Source: G965230065 sp965230065
Lineage (GTDB): Bacteria > Bacteroidota > Bacteroidia > Cytophagales > Cyclobacteriaceae
Assembly (NCBI GenBank): GCA_965230065.1
Contig: OZ245942.1
Span: 4,898,001-4,962,000 of the forward strand
DNA: 64,000 bases
Direction of reading: 5' to 3'
Below are positions 63,158 to 64,000 of this stretch, one piece after another. Below the pieces are notes generated by a model. The model had not been told where the DNA came from, did no database searches, and saw nothing but the letters and a program-made list of their open reading frames with translations. The first letter of the stretch is position 1. Every line of letters starts with the position of its first letter. Both the position numbers and the translations under genes were made by a program.

Positions 63158-64000
63158 ATGAAGAAATTATCTTATCTCCTGTTAATTTTTAATATCTTAC
63201 TTGTTACCAATTCCACTTTTTCCCAGACCCAACCCAATATCGTTCTCATCATGGCAGATGACCTGGGATATGCCGACCTAAGCTGTTACGGTGCAGAAAA
63301 TATCCAAACACCCCACCTGGATGCCCTGGCGGCAGAAGGCGTTCGTTTAACTGATTTTTATGCCAATGGCCCTGAATGTACACCTACCCGCACAGCCCTT
63401 TTGACAGGGCGTTACCAGCAAAGGGTAGGTGGCCTTGAATGTGCCATCGGTTTGGGCAATATCGGCCGGTATACCGAAGCCAAACAACTTTCTGACCAGG
63501 GGGAATTAGGCTTGCCAGTTACCTTCAATGCATTGCCCATGATGTTGAATGGGCAGGGTTACAATACCGCCATCATTGGCAAATGGCATTTGGGAGAAGG
63601 AGAAGCGTACCGTCCGGCAGTTCACGGTTTTGATTATTCCATTGGCCCGCTGGGTGGGGCGGTAGATTACTTTCACCATACCGAACCGGTTGGGGAGTTT
63701 ATTGGTACTTATATGGAAGGCAACCATGACTTTTACCGAAACGATGCACCTCACCAGCGGGGGGGGTATTACATGACGCATCTGCTTACAGATGAAGCGG
63801 TGGAATGGGTAAATATTCAGAAAGAAGATCAGCCGTTCTTTTTGTATTTGCCCTACACTACGCCACATTTGCCCTATCAGGCTCCTTACGATTACCAGCC
63901 CGAGAAACTGACCATGGAGCATTGGAACAAAAGCGATAAAGAAGTGTATGCTGCCATGATAGAAGATATGGATGCTGGTATCGGAAAAATACTGGACAAA
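63158..64000 (+). CDS. S1-type sulfatase (N-terminal 281 residues, cut by window edge)
   Basis: Starts at the ATG 63158-63160 with a Sec signal ending TFSQ. MADDLGYADLSCYG carries the metal ligands, the formylglycine motif is CTPTR at residues 74-78 with Thr in place of the usual Ser, GKWHLGEG follows, and LPYTTPHLPYQAPY is recognisable. The frame is open to the last base, so the C-terminus is outside. FGE recognises CxPxR, so the Thr variant should still be processed, but this deserves checking. It is the fifth sulfatase of the window. Confidence 0.88.
   Translation, partial: MKKLSYLLLIFNILLVTNSTFSQTQPNIVLIMADDLGYADLSCYGAENIQTPHLDALAAEGVRLTDFYANGPECTPTRTALLTGRYQQRVGGLECAIGLGNIGRYTEAKQLSDQGELGLPVTFNALPMMLNGQGYNTAIIGKWHLGEGEAYRPAVHGFDYSIGPLGGAVDYFHHTEPVGEFIGTYMEGNHDFYRNDAPHQRGGYYMTHLLTDEAVEWVNIQKEDQPFFLYLPYTTPHLPYQAPYDYQPEKLTMEHWNKSDKEVYAAMIEDMDAGIGKILDK

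Noticed and set aside
1..64000. CRISPR arrays, tRNA/rRNA genes, intact transposases, prophage
   Set aside because: No regularly spaced repeats, cloverleaf candidates, rRNA sequence or transposase/integrase motifs were seen.

Overview
The window looks like a chromosome segment of a marine or aquatic Bacteroidota, most likely a Cytophagales-type bacterium. Evidence: two SusC/SusD pairs, an ECF sigma/FecR/SusC cascade with an STN domain, lipoboxes and Sec signal peptides throughout, AT-rich spacers with few Shine-Dalgarno sequences, and candidate TAnnTTTG -7 elements. No tRNA, rRNA, CRISPR array or complete insertion sequence is visible.

Layout. (1) 1-2612, minus strand: housekeeping genes grpE-dnaJ (dnaJ cut by the window edge) and obgE. 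(2) 2.9-9.9 kb: an orphan NarL-type response regulator, a Tat-exported enolase-superfamily protein, a TonB-dependent receptor, an AraC-type regulator and an outer-membrane barrel with a phospholipase-like HxSNG motif. (3) 10.1-16.4 kb: a decayed zone with a GH2 remnant, an ECF sigma remnant, a possible FecR remnant, a headless TPR gene and a frameshifted sulfatase, with an intact FG-GAP lipoprotein and a Tat-type Gfo/Idh/MocA oxidoreductase between them. (4) 16.5-24 kb, plus strand: PQQ dehydrogenase with built-in cytochrome c, a sulfatase, two Tat-exported mannonate-dehydratase-like paralogues and a CBM9-like protein. (5) 24-29 kb, minus strand: SusC/SusD pair 1. (6) 29.9-43.1 kb, plus strand: GH117 - Zn alcohol dehydrogenase - SDR - aldehyde dehydrogenase - cycloisomerase, then PSD1/DUF1553 - DUF1501 - RhaT-like transporter - sulfatase. 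(7) 43.3-48.4 kb, minus strand: DUF1592 - DUF1552 - membrane cytochrome/LRR protein. (8) 48.6-52.4 kb: CBM9-PKD protein and a ThuA/propeller/PKD/CBM6-like lipoprotein. (9) 52.5-64 kb: a lipoprotein, a TspO-like membrane protein, then ECF sigma - FecR - SusC - SusD - sulfatase - sulfatase (the last cut by the edge).

How the genes fit together (inference). Five sulfatases, GH117 and a gene order matching 3,6-anhydro-L-galactose catabolism indicate a locus for a sulfated red-algal galactan of the agar/porphyran type. GH117 would release the anhydro sugar. The aldehyde dehydrogenase and cycloisomerase would convert it to 2-keto-3-deoxy-L-galactonate, and the Zn dehydrogenase plus KduD-like SDR would epimerise that product at C5 to 2-keto-3-deoxy-D-gluconate. 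No endo-agarase or endo-porphyranase is present here.

The most unusual part is a second, apparently extracytoplasmic set around this core: a PQQ dehydrogenase, several Tat-exported enolase-superfamily and oxidoreductase proteins, and two different planctomycete-type cytochrome modules (DUF1549/1553+DUF1501 and DUF1592+DUF1552). I propose a periplasmic sugar-oxidation/dehydration branch coupled to multihaem-like redox proteins. This is a hypothesis from gene content, not shown by the sequence.
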